The notes under the pieces: generated by a model
Seen by the model: the letters and a program-made list of their open reading frames with translations, nothing else
Database searches by the model: none
What the model was told of the DNA's origin: nothing
Shown: piece after piece, positions 33,810-41,298 of the stretch
Layout of the letters: every line of letters begins with the position of its first letter
How positions within the stretch are numbered: the stretch's first letter is position 1
NCBI GenBank assembly: GCA_963377175.1
Contig: CAUJNA010003294.1
Span: 1,538,501-1,602,500, forward strand
Direction of reading: 5' to 3'
Source: Effrenium voratum
Taxonomy: Eukaryota > Sar > Dinophyceae > Suessiales > Symbiodiniaceae
Length of the DNA: 64,000 nucleotides
Made by a program: the position numbers and the translations under genes

Positions 33810-34213
33810 ATTTGGCCCTAGTCCCGACCAAGCAGCTAAGGAATGGGGAGGCTGGCGCTGGAACAGTTGGAACAGTTACACTTGGCAAAAGTGGGATTGG
33901 GACCAGCAGTGGGATACCTTGGGAAAAGGATGAAGGCACCCCTAGCCTAAAGGAGGAGGAGGAAAAGCCTACTCCTTGTCAAAAGGAGGAAACTGCAACT
34001 GAGGAAAGTGCAACTGAGGAAAGTCCCCCTCCTGAACAACCGGTTGACATAAGCAGTGTGGACTTCGGGGGTTCCAGCTCTACAAGCAGCAGCACTCCAG
34101 CGCCCCAACCAGCTAAAAAAATGAAACCCACTGAGGAAATCCCCTTGCCAAAAAGGGGGTGGGGAGGCAAGCCAGGGCGGGGTGGCAAGCCAGCGATTGC
34201 CACCAGGGCTTGA
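33806..34213 (+). CDS. Element 1 protein B, middle segment (shifted frame)
   Basis: This frame has no ATG at its start and overlaps the previous stop. It is hydrophilic, rich in E, S, T and P (EETATEESATEESPPPEQPV), and carries hairpin-derived TPCQKEE and PLPKRGW. It looks like a disordered linker between the N-terminal segment and the HAD-like domain. Confidence 0.42.
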   Translation: MNLALVPTKQLRNGEAGAGTVGTVTLGKSGIGTSSGIPWEKDEGTPSLKEEEEKPTPCQKEETATEESATEESPPPEQPVDISSVDFGGSSSTSSSTPAPQPAKKMKPTEEIPLPKRGWGGKPGRGGKPAIATRA

Positions 34214-34637
34214 GCCAATAGACACAACCCCCTTGCAAAAAGGGCCTGTGTGGGTCCTGAAGCAAAGCAAAACGACCAGGGTCTGTGTGGATTGGTGCCA
34301 GACCCTGGAGCTGCCGGGACAAGGAGTCCCCCAGCGGCACATAGATGCCCTTTCCATGCTGAAGCAGCATGGGATCCAATGCTTCATCCTCTCCTTCTGT
34401 GGCAGGGCCAGGAGGACTGAAGTATGGAATAAGGTGCAACAGCTAAGGTTGCCTTGCGATGGCTGCTGCTTCACCAGCTACAAAACAGGACCTGCAGGTA
34501 AGGCAGCCTGGTGTGAACAAAACCAGGTGGGGTTCATCTTCGATGACAACCCAGAGATCTGTCAAGAGTCCTTGGCAAAAGGACTGGGGTCTATCCCATT
34601 TGCACCCCCAGGGAAAAGCATCGCTGGGCAGCTTTGA
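34182..34637 (+). CDS. Element 1 protein B, HAD-like C-terminal domain
   Basis: The frame (GTG at its first codon, so likely a downstream exon) contains the four haloacid-dehalogenase-superfamily motifs in order. VCVDWCQTLEL is motif I with nucleophile Asp at about residue 37 but Cys at the usual second Asp. CFILSFC holds the motif II Ser at about 71. Lys 101 or 107 fits motif III, and FIFDDNPEI is motif IV with DD at 121-122. Length (about 120 residues of domain) is small, as in capless HAD phosphatases. Replacement of the second Asp may alter or abolish phosphatase activity. I know of no HAD protein in CACTA-like transposons. Confidence 0.55.
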   Translation: MASQRLPPGLEPIDTTPLQKGPVWVLKQSKTTRVCVDWCQTLELPGQGVPQRHIDALSMLKQHGIQCFILSFCGRARRTEVWNKVQQLRLPCDGCCFTSYKTGPAGKAAWCEQNQVGFIFDDNPEICQESLAKGLGSIPFAPPGKSIAGQL

Positions 34638-34684
34638 CGCAGCTGCCGAAGAGTTCCTGATCAGGGTGATTTCCCAAGAGTGAA

Positions 34685-35290
34685 AGCCTTTGCCAACCCC
34701 CTTGCCAAAAGGGGCAGCAAACCAGCCATCACCCCTTGCCAAAAGGGTGCAACACATTGGAAGAAGCTTATACCCCTTGTTGAAAGGGGTGTTTGAATGA
34801 AGCCAGGCGATCCCATATCCCTTGCCAAAAGGGATGTCTCACAGCACGAACGCTTGAGCCAAATGCGACTGGAAAAAAAGCTGTGTGGGTGGGGTGGGGG
34901 AAGGGCTTGGGGACAGGGCCTGGGGAGAGGTTTTGGGGGGAAGGGCTTGGGGGAAGAGAGTATGGGAAGGAAGGGCTGGGGATGGACATTGCCTTATGTG
35001 TCTGTGCTAAATTATTCAATGTTATATGAGTTGGGGCCCTTGCCAAAAGGGGGAAAGTTTGTGTTTTCAATTGGGGCGCCCTTCAAACATTTGCAAGTGT
35101 TAAGCCCACTCCCTTTTGCCAAGGGGCTGGTAAATAAGGAATCCATAGTTCATGTCATGTCAGCGTTGCTTACCTTGATTTTTACAAAAGCTTTGTGGTC
35201 TTCACCCAACCCCTTCAAGAGCTGCCCTTCCAAGGCATGTGTGTGCTGACTTGTTTGTAAGGGGCTTGAAATAGGTTTTACTAAACAAAT
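34685..35290. other. Intergenic part of element 1
   Basis: Five or more hairpin words (34698, 34732, 34772, 34818, 35036, 35106) and a G-rich GGGGAAGGGCTTGG tract at 34890-34980. A 150-codon frame at 34797-35249 starts with ATG, but its composition is repeat-like. I do not call it a gene. Confidence 0.5.
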
Positions 35291-35297
35291 CAACCAA

Positions 35298-35470
35298 TAT
35301 AGCAAGTCTGGTCAAGTCTGATCAATTCTGATCAATTCTGATCAGTTCTGATCAGTTCTGATCAATTCTGATCAAACCATGTTTTCATCAGAATTCATCA
35401 GAATTCATCAGAATTCATCAGAATTGATCAGAATTGATCAGAATTGATCAGAAATGATCAGAATTGATAA
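35298..35470. repeat. Large hairpin of 11-base repeats before the 419-residue gene
   Basis: Left arm: seven or so copies of TCTGATCAATT/TCTGATCAGTT. Right arm: the same in reverse, ATCAGAATTGATCAGAATT. The centre is near 35375-35390. Each unit contains the palindrome TGATCA. It ends only about ten bases before the ATG at 35480, so it can act as a cruciform, binding array or 5' leader structure. Confidence 0.9.
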
Positions 35471-35479
35471 GTTGGTGAC

Positions 35480-36739
35480 ATGGGCCCAAAAATCCTTTTT
35501 TCAAGGATTGGTACTGACTATTCTGCAGCCCGGTTTGGTTCGAGCACTCATCACACCATGGCCAAATCCATGAAGGTTGGTTGTAAACCCTTGAAAAAAG
35601 GGAACGCTACTGGAAGTTCAAAGGACAAGAAGCCCTTGCCAAAAGGGAAGGCAGCCAGGAAGCAAACGAAAAAAAAGGGAATGTTGTTGAAGTCTACATC
35701 CTTGGCTAAGCTAGGGAAAATGACTTTGGCAGAAAAGATGAAAAATATTGGTGAGACTGCTAGCACCCCTGAAGAAGGAGCACACATGCTCAAGGAGGCT
35801 GTCAGCAAGCTAGAGGGTTCCAACATGTGGAGCCAGCACAACACTCACTTGAAACACAATGCTGCTGATAAAGAGGAGTTTGATCAGCTGTCCAAGAAGG
35901 ATAAGGGAATCAGGGTGGCGATGTGGATGTTGCAGAAGAACATCCCCAGGTTCATGCATGTGTCCGAAACCCTGGAACAGTCAGCAACCCTTGATAAAAG
36001 GGAGAAATGGGAATCTGAGCTTGAGATGCTTAAAAAGTTCACAGCCGAGGAGCTAGAGCTCCACATTAGCTCTGGGAGGGTTTTGTGGAGATATGACCCC
36101 TGGACACCTATGTGCTACCAGTACCAGGACCAACAGGACACAACAAAGACTACAAGAGTCAAAAAGGCACGGGCATGGACAGAAGGGCAAGAGTATGACC
36201 AAACAGAAGACACAGCCCAGCAGTGGCATGACCTGAAATCCAGCGACTTCAATGCCCATATGTTGGATATTCAAGGGTGGGGTGGAAAAGGGAAATCCTT
36301 GCCAAAAGGATTTGGGAAAGGCAAAGCCTTGGCAAAAGGCAAAGGTCACCAAAAAAAACTTGCAATTGAAGATGGTGACCCTGAAGATCCAGAGGCAACA
36401 GAAGAGCAAGAGTGGCAAACCTGCTTGAACAAGGTAAAGAAAGCAAGGGATGCTGGCAACAGTGTTTTGAGCGACTTGGAGCAAGCTACGCTCAAGTGCA
36501 ACCAAGCCAAAAGGCTTACAAAGTCAGCTAGGGGGGAGGCTGACAAACTGCACAAGGAGATAGCCCAACTGGTGTCCCTCCTCAAAAAGGTTTTGCTAAA
36601 AAGGCAACAAGCAATGGCCTTGGCCAAAGTGAAAAGCTTGCTCCAGGACTCAGCCCAAAAAATCAAAGAAGTGAAGGAAGAGGTGAAGGAACTGAACCAG
36701 TTGGCCAACAAGGCTGCTTCAAAGGCAAGCAAATCGTAA
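35480..36739 (+). CDS. Element 1 protein C, 419-residue Lys-rich protein
   Basis: A full-length frame from ATG at 35480, unbroken to TAA at 36737. The first 75 residues are very basic (KKGNATGSSKDKKPLPKGKA). Residues of about 130-215 look like a folded domain (KKDKGIRVAMWMLQKNIPRF, EELELHISSGRVLWRYDPWT). The last 120 residues are a strongly predicted coiled coil (EADKLHKEIAQLVSLLKKVL, SAQKIKEVKEEVKELNQL). Hairpin words encode PLPKGK, LPKGFGKG and LAKGKG. It may bind DNA or the transposase as CACTA TNPA-type partners do, but this is inference from position and basicity only. Confidence 0.75.
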   Translation: MGPKILFSRIGTDYSAARFGSSTHHTMAKSMKVGCKPLKKGNATGSSKDKKPLPKGKAARKQTKKKGMLLKSTSLAKLGKMTLAEKMKNIGETASTPEEGAHMLKEAVSKLEGSNMWSQHNTHLKHNAADKEEFDQLSKKDKGIRVAMWMLQKNIPRFMHVSETLEQSATLDKREKWESELEMLKKFTAEELELHISSGRVLWRYDPWTPMCYQYQDQQDTTKTTRVKKARAWTEGQEYDQTEDTAQQWHDLKSSDFNAHMLDIQGWGGKGKSLPKGFGKGKALAKGKGHQKKLAIEDGDPEDPEATEEQEWQTCLNKVKKARDAGNSVLSDLEQATLKCNQAKRLTKSARGEADKLHKEIAQLVSLLKKVLLKRQQAMALAKVKSLLQDSAQKIKEVKEEVKELNQLANKAASKASKS

Positions 36740-36744
36740 TCCCT

Positions 36745-37205
36745 TGAACAACAATCCTTGCCCAAAGGATGGGTTCAAGCCCTGCAAGACATTACCCAAA
36801 ACCCTTGCCAAAAGGGATGAAGTGTTTGCCACCACCATTCCTTGTAGCTGTCCTTGACAAAAGGATGAGCTCCCTTTTAGCAAGGGGTTTTGCTGCGCAA
36901 GGACAAGGGTGCCACACAAGCTTGGCCCTTGGCCCTGGAGACTCGAACATAGGTGCAAAAAGGCAGCTGGGCTTGCGTGGGTTTGCATGATTGGTCAGGG
37001 TCAGTTGGGGAGGGATTGGCTAGGGGTTGGGATGGTTACGAGGTCAAGGGCTTACCAAAGGTTGGGGATACACCAACAAGTTCCCACCAGTTTGCACACA
37101 CCTTTCAGATCCTTTCAGGGTTTACCAAATTGTGATTGTTGCATTTGGGTTCAAACCACGAGCTGTGAGTAAAGAAGCGCAATGCCCCTAACACCCTTGA
37201 CAAAA
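36745..37205. other. Intergenic region of element 1
   Basis: Hairpin words at 36757, 36800, 36851 (one with TCCTT/AAGGA stem), 36870 (reverse) and 37193. Otherwise unique sequence with no gene. The promoter of the transposase gene is presumably here. Confidence 0.5.
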
Positions 37206-37210
37206 GAGCC

Positions 37211-39094
37211 ATGGAAAAAGAAACCGAAAGACCTGCCAAAAGGCTGAGAGGTTGGCAATTGGAGAAAGAAAAACACCAGGGTAATCCTTGCCAAAAGGAT
37301 GAAAATCAACATTCTGCCCTTTGCACAAGGTTGCTGGAATTATGGTCCCAGGGCAAACTTTCAGCATGCCAAGTACAAGAGCTCAGCCATTTGGCTGTGC
37401 TAGATGGCTGCAAGTCATTGGAGTTGGCACAGCTAGCCAAATGTGGAAACTGGGGGCAGAACAAAGGCAGCACACATCGGGACATGGTTACATTACATTG
37501 CTCTTCTATGAAGATCTGTGAGCCAACCCCCATCCAAGTGCCCTTGTTTGACAGCAAGACCCAAAAGGAATGCAAAGAGGAGGTGCCTGTCATGTTGCCA
37601 CACCTTCTCTTTGCATGCCTGGGGCAGCATTATGGAGAACAGTTCCAGGAGTTCTTTGCCCTTTCTAATTGTGAAGGGTTTTGGAAGGGGGTAGAAAAAA
37701 CAAAGGATGAAAGGTTGACTTGGCCATTAGCCCTTGACAAAAGGGTAGTGAACCCAAACGCCACAGTGCCAATATTCATCCATGGGGATGGAGTTGAATA
37801 CCAAACAAGAGATTCCTTGATGACATGGTCATGGGGGCCCATGTTATCAAAACATGGCAGCCTGTCCTCCCACTTACTTCTTGTGGCAATCCCCAAATCT
37901 TGCACCTTGCCAGGAACTTGGGAGCCTTTACATGAATGGATCAGCTGGTCTTTTGCAGCCTTGTCAACAGGGGCCCACCCAAGTAAAGACCCATGGGGAA
38001 ACCCCTTGCCAAAAGGGATGTCAGAGCTAGCTGGGCTTCCCTTGTCAAAAGGGCACCACAGAGGAATAATATGGAGCATACAGGGGGATGCTGAGTTCTA
38101 TGCTAATGTGCTGAAACTTCCACATTGGCAGAACAAAAACCCTTGCCATGAGTGTGATGCCCAAAGGCCTGTTTTCCAAAGAAAGAAATGCCCTGATGGC
38201 AAATCAGTCAAGATCCTAAAAGAAGCAGAGCAAGATTTTGTGGAAGTCAGTCCTACCCAAGCACTCCTTGTCAAAAGGAGCAACCACCCATTGTTTTCAA
38301 TCGAAGGGGTGTCCACTGCCCTGGTGAGAGGAGACAGCCTGCATATATTGTACTCGAGGGGGGTGGGGTCTCACCTTGCAGGAAGCCTGCTCCACTATTT
38401 GTGCTACTATGATGGCACAAGGAGGCAAAGAGTTGCCCCAACCCAAAGACTCAACGTGTTGTTCTCCAAAATAAAGGAGAAGTACACCCAGCAACATGTC
38501 CAATCAAGAATGACCAACTTGAGGCTCAGTATGTTCACTGACCCCAAAAAACCTCACAAGCAGTTTCCCTGCCTGGAAGCTAAGGCTGCAGAAACCAAAC
38601 ACATTCTGCCTTGCCTTCTGGAAGTGCTGATTGAAGCCCTCCCTGAGGGAGAGCTTATCCATCAACAAATGATTGAATGCTTGGCCAGCTTCAACGAAAT
38701 CATCCAACATTTTGATGGAATTGATCTGTTCCCTACCGAAGCAGAGAATGGCCTTGCAAAAGACCTTGCTAAAAGGTTTTTCAGTTCTTACCAAGATTTG
38801 AACACATGGGCCTTGTCAAAAGGCTTGAAGCTCTTCAATGTCACCCACAAATTCCACAGCATGATGCACTTAATCAAGAATGCCCAATTCCTCAACTTCA
38901 GAATCCACCACAACTTTAGGGCAGAGGATTTTGTTGGCCAGGTGAGCATCTTGACCCACTCAGTCAGTTTTGGTGTCAAGTCAGTCAGACTATGTGCAAA
39001 AGTTGCAATTAAGTATCGTATTCTTTTACACTTGCAGCTGACCAGGCCAGGTTTTCGCTACTTGGAGGTAGAGGAAGAAGCAGGCCACCCTTGA
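37211..39094 (+). CDS. Element 1 transposase-like protein (DDE, CACTA/Plavaka-like)
   Basis: A frame of 627 codons from ATG at 37211. A segment FIHGDGVEYQTRDSL has a candidate first Asp (193). SIQGDAEFYANVLKL (Asp 293) is followed by NPCHECDAQ with a C-x2-C pair (312, 315), then RGDSLHILYSRGVGSHLAG, a D-x2-H motif (375-378). KFHSMMHLIKNAQFL and FRAEDFVGQ (Glu 572) close the fold. This order matches DDE transposases of the CACTA/Plavaka/KDZ group (family knowledge); the exact catalytic triad is inferred. The 3' part hides a probable in-frame intron (38942-39037), so the mature protein would have about 595 residues. At least six hairpin words are translated within it. Confidence 0.7.
   Translation: MEKETERPAKRLRGWQLEKEKHQGNPCQKDENQHSALCTRLLELWSQGKLSACQVQELSHLAVLDGCKSLELAQLAKCGNWGQNKGSTHRDMVTLHCSSMKICEPTPIQVPLFDSKTQKECKEEVPVMLPHLLFACLGQHYGEQFQEFFALSNCEGFWKGVEKTKDERLTWPLALDKRVVNPNATVPIFIHGDGVEYQTRDSLMTWSWGPMLSKHGSLSSHLLLVAIPKSCTLPGTWEPLHEWISWSFAALSTGAHPSKDPWGNPLPKGMSELAGLPLSKGHHRGIIWSIQGDAEFYANVLKLPHWQNKNPCHECDAQRPVFQRKKCPDGKSVKILKEAEQDFVEVSPTQALLVKRSNHPLFSIEGVSTALVRGDSLHILYSRGVGSHLAGSLLHYLCYYDGTRRQRVAPTQRLNVLFSKIKEKYTQQHVQSRMTNLRLSMFTDPKKPHKQFPCLEAKAAETKHILPCLLEVLIEALPEGELIHQQMIECLASFNEIIQHFDGIDLFPTEAENGLAKDLAKRFFSSYQDLNTWALSKGLKLFNVTHKFHSMMHLIKNAQFLNFRIHHNFRAEDFVGQVSILTHSVSFGVKSVRLCAKVAIKYRILLHLQLTRPGFRYLEVEEEAGHP
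38942..39037 (+). other. Probable 96-base intron inside the transposase frame
   Basis: Donor CCAG|GTGAGC and acceptor TTCTTTTACACTTGCAG are both canonical with a pyrimidine-rich tract. Its length is a multiple of three and it holds no in-frame stop, so retention gives a longer protein. The translated intron (VSILTHSVSFGVKSV) sits just after the candidate catalytic Glu. Confidence 0.6.
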
Positions 39095-39254
39095 TAAAAG
39101 GGAAAGCCCTTGTTGAAAGGGATTTGAGTTTAGCTCCCTGTTGCACCTATCCCTTGCAAAAGGGCAGTTTCACACCTTGCCCTTGTCAAGGGCATGGCTG
39201 TGTAGCAACGTGGCAAGCATGTTCAAAGCAAAAAAGCATAAAATTCAGACCGGC

Positions 39255-39420
39255 CTTTCTATTGATTTTATTATTGATTACACCTTGACTAAATGAGTGT
39301 TTTTATGATTGATTTCACTATTGAATTTGCTATTGATTCGGCATGCTGAATAATCAATTAGAATATATTGAAAAAAACCGCTCTTCAATAGCAATGAAAA
39401 GTTATCGATTACAATCAATA
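39255..39420. repeat. Right subterminal TATTGATT/AATCAATA repeats
   Basis: The same word occurs several times in both orientations over the last 180 bases of element 1. It probably shares function with the left set. Confidence 0.8.
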
Positions 39421-39434
39421 GCCGATGCTCAGGG
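39402..39434 (-). repeat. Right terminal inverted repeat of element 1
   Basis: Perfect match to the left end. Followed by GA, also present just before the left end. Confidence 0.95.
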
Positions 39435-40808
39435 GAGCCATGTTGGCCGCGCCCGCGCGCAGTTGCCGGGCATGGTGGCTCGGCGTCCGGGCGCATCGGC
39501 GTGCGTCGGGCGTGGCATCGGGCGCGGCGTCGGGCGCGGCGTCGGGCGCGCGTCGGGCGTGGCGTCGGGCGCGGCGTCGGGCGCGTTCCGGTCGGGGCAT
39601 CCTCGAAAACGTCCTCGAAAAACATCGCCGAAACGTCCTCGAAACGTCCTCGGAAACATCGCCGAAAACAGCCTCGACGCGCGTGGTGTCGGGCGCGGGG
39701 ATCGGTCAAACCGTCGGGCGCCGAGAAAACTTCCTCGAAACATCCTCGATTCGTCCTCGAAGCATCCTCAATTTGTCCGACATCCTCGAAACAGCTCCGG
39801 AATAGCCGCGAAACATCCTCGACGTTAGCGTCGCGGTGTCCGCCCGGAGGGCGCGCAGCAAGATCGTCACGTTTGTCGTCGCCGTGCGCGGCCACGGGGC
39901 AGCATGGCCCATCAAACGGCCCTACTCCTGGCAAATCGTCCGCGGCAAGTACTCGACAATGCCGGTCGCTTCCCAGCCCTTGGCACGGCCGCTCGGCCCC
40001 AGCAACTCCGCACAAATTGCCTGCCCGATGGCACGCCCGACGCCAAGCCTCCGGCCAGCCAAGAGCCATGGCTTCCAACAGCCAGGGAGCTCGCCCCACT
40101 GTGCCCGACGGCCCGGCCAACGACCACTGAAAACCATGCCTTGACAAGCTAGACGCCAAGCCACGCCAAAAAAAACAACTGGAAAAGCCGCGATTCCAGA
40201 AACCAATCCTCGCCACTGCTGCACTCCCAGTCATGCCAAACCACGGAAAAACACCCCCGCACTCCAAACCACGGAAAAACTTCAAACCACTCCAAGAACC
40301 CCGCCCAACAGCCAAGGGCGCGGAGCCAAGGCCCCCGACGCCAAGCACCTCGCCCAACAGCAAGGCGCCCTGACTCGCCCAACGCTGCCTAACAGCCAAT
40401 TACGCCGGACAGTGCGTCCGACGGCGTGCCCGACGCCTTGCCCGACGCCCTGCGCGACGACCGTCGACACCCACTGAAAAACTACTCCCAACCAAGGAAA
40501 AACACTTCCAAACCACCGGCAAGGCCATTGAAAAACACCGCCCGACTCCCGACATCTCCCGACGGCGCCCAACGTCAGGTCCTGGCCCGCTCGGCGCCAA
40601 GCGCCCCGCCCAACAGCCAAGGGCCCTGGCCCGCCCAACCCCGAGCACCCGCCCAATTGGGGCTTTTGCCCGCCCGACCGCCCGCCCGACGCCAACCCCG
40701 CGCGCAAGGGCGAAGCGCTGCGCATGGCTTGTCCCACCAAGCACCGCATAACAGCAAGGGCTTGCCCGACAGACAGCCTGCCCGACCGCCTGCCCCAATT
40801 GCCCCGTG
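39435..40808. repeat. GC-rich degenerate array, right of element 1
   Basis: Starts with GGGCGCGGCGTCGGGCG words (reverse orientation to the left array), then a CCTCGAAAC block, then GCACGCCCGACGCC in the other orientation, mixed with CCGCCCAACAGCC and GGAAAAAC/ACTCCAAACC words. No believable gene; long frames are repeat translations. Confidence 0.75.
39595..39820. repeat. 12-base repeat CATCCTCGAAAC
   Basis: About 15 degenerate copies (GTCCTCGAAAAC, CATCGCCGAAAC, CATCCTCGA), in two blocks separated by a GCGTGGTGTCGGGCGC insert. Similar to words at 25537-25880. Confidence 0.8.
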
Positions 40809-41298
40809 AATCCGTCAAGACAATTAGCGGGGGCAAGACAATTTTTACCATGAAAGTTAAGGTTTACCGTGGGCAGTCTTTTTTTCCGTCGCCGTTGCCG
40901 TTGCCGCGAAAAGTTAACTTTTTAACGGGGAAATTGCCGTGGCTGCTGCCGTGGCTGTTTGCCAAGGCGCAGTAGCTTCGCAGTAATTACTTCCAAACTA
41001 CTGCGAAATTATCTCCAGCGCAGTAGTTTGGCAGTAGTTTGGAACGTAGTTTCGCAGTAGTTAGTTCCAAACTACTGCCAAACTACTGCGGAATTAGCTC
41101 CAGTGCCGTAGTTTCGCGGTAACTACTTCCAAAATTGCCGTTGCCGTTGCCGTTTTTGTTGCCGCGTTTTTTTGCCGTTGCCGTTGCCGAGAAAAGTTAC
41201 TTTTGCAAGTCAATTAAGAAGTCACTAGTTGCCGCGAAATGGGAATTGCCGTGAAAATGATTTTTTACCGTGGGGCTCTCTAATTGTCTTGCCGGATT
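40809..41298. mobile_element. Hairpin-rich inverted-repeat element (element 3)
   Basis: The ends AATCCGTCAAGACAATTAG (40809-40827) and its inverted partner at 41280-41298 match at 18 of 19 bases. Inside are GCCGTTGCCGTT repeats at both ends, TTAACTTTTTAACG and a central perfect hairpin. The surrounding array (CCCGACGGC words) continues on both sides, so it looks inserted. A target duplication could not be decided. No coding capacity. Confidence 0.68.
41020..41089. repeat. Perfect 26-bp hairpin in element 3
   Basis: The arm GCAGTAGTTTGGCAGTAGTT plus TGGAAC at 41020-41045 is exactly inverted at 41064-41089, with an 18-base loop. Further CAGTAGTTT words outside allow alternative foldings. Confidence 0.9.

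Larger units (their letters stand above)
31655..39200. repeat. Dispersed 15-base hairpin word CCCTTGCCAAAAGGG
   Basis: About 50 copies by eye, in coding and non-coding parts of element 1. The stem is CCCTT/AAGGG around a GCCAA loop. In variants the first and last bases change together: TCCTT...AAGGA (36294, 36851, 37285), GCCTT...AAGGC (36327, 38811), CTCCTT...AAGGAG (38262, 33974). Loop changes (GTCAA, GACAA, GGCAA) are free. Coding copies are read as PLPKG/PLSKG, ALDKR/LLVKR or NPCQKD depending on phase. Reverse-orientation copies (33139, 33173, 33207, 35106, 36870) lie between genes. Confidence 0.93.
31379..39434. mobile_element. Complete 8.06-kb DNA transposon with cargo genes (element 1)
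   Basis: Both ends are the same perfect 33-base inverted repeat beginning CCCTGAGCATCGGCTATTGA. GA lies on both sides (31377-31378 and 39435-39436), a 2-bp target duplication. Subterminal CTATTGATT words cluster within about 200 bases of each end, as binding-site repeats do in CACTA-type elements. The interior carries a transposase-like gene (37211-39094), a 419-residue Lys-rich protein, and two frame groups in the left half, all on the plus strand. Hairpin words CCCTTGCCAAAAGGG occur about 50 times inside; I found none of them outside it in this window. It is inserted beside the GC-rich array. Perfect end repeats and open frames suggest recent activity (inference). Confidence 0.92.

Noticed and set aside
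34797..35249. 150-codon frame in element 1
   Set aside because: G-rich repeat translation in the first half (GRAWGQGLGRG) and no family; not as convincing as the neighbouring frames.
39278..40399. 373-codon minus-strand frame
   Set aside because: Runs through the GC-rich array and the right end of element 1, with no domain and repeat composition.
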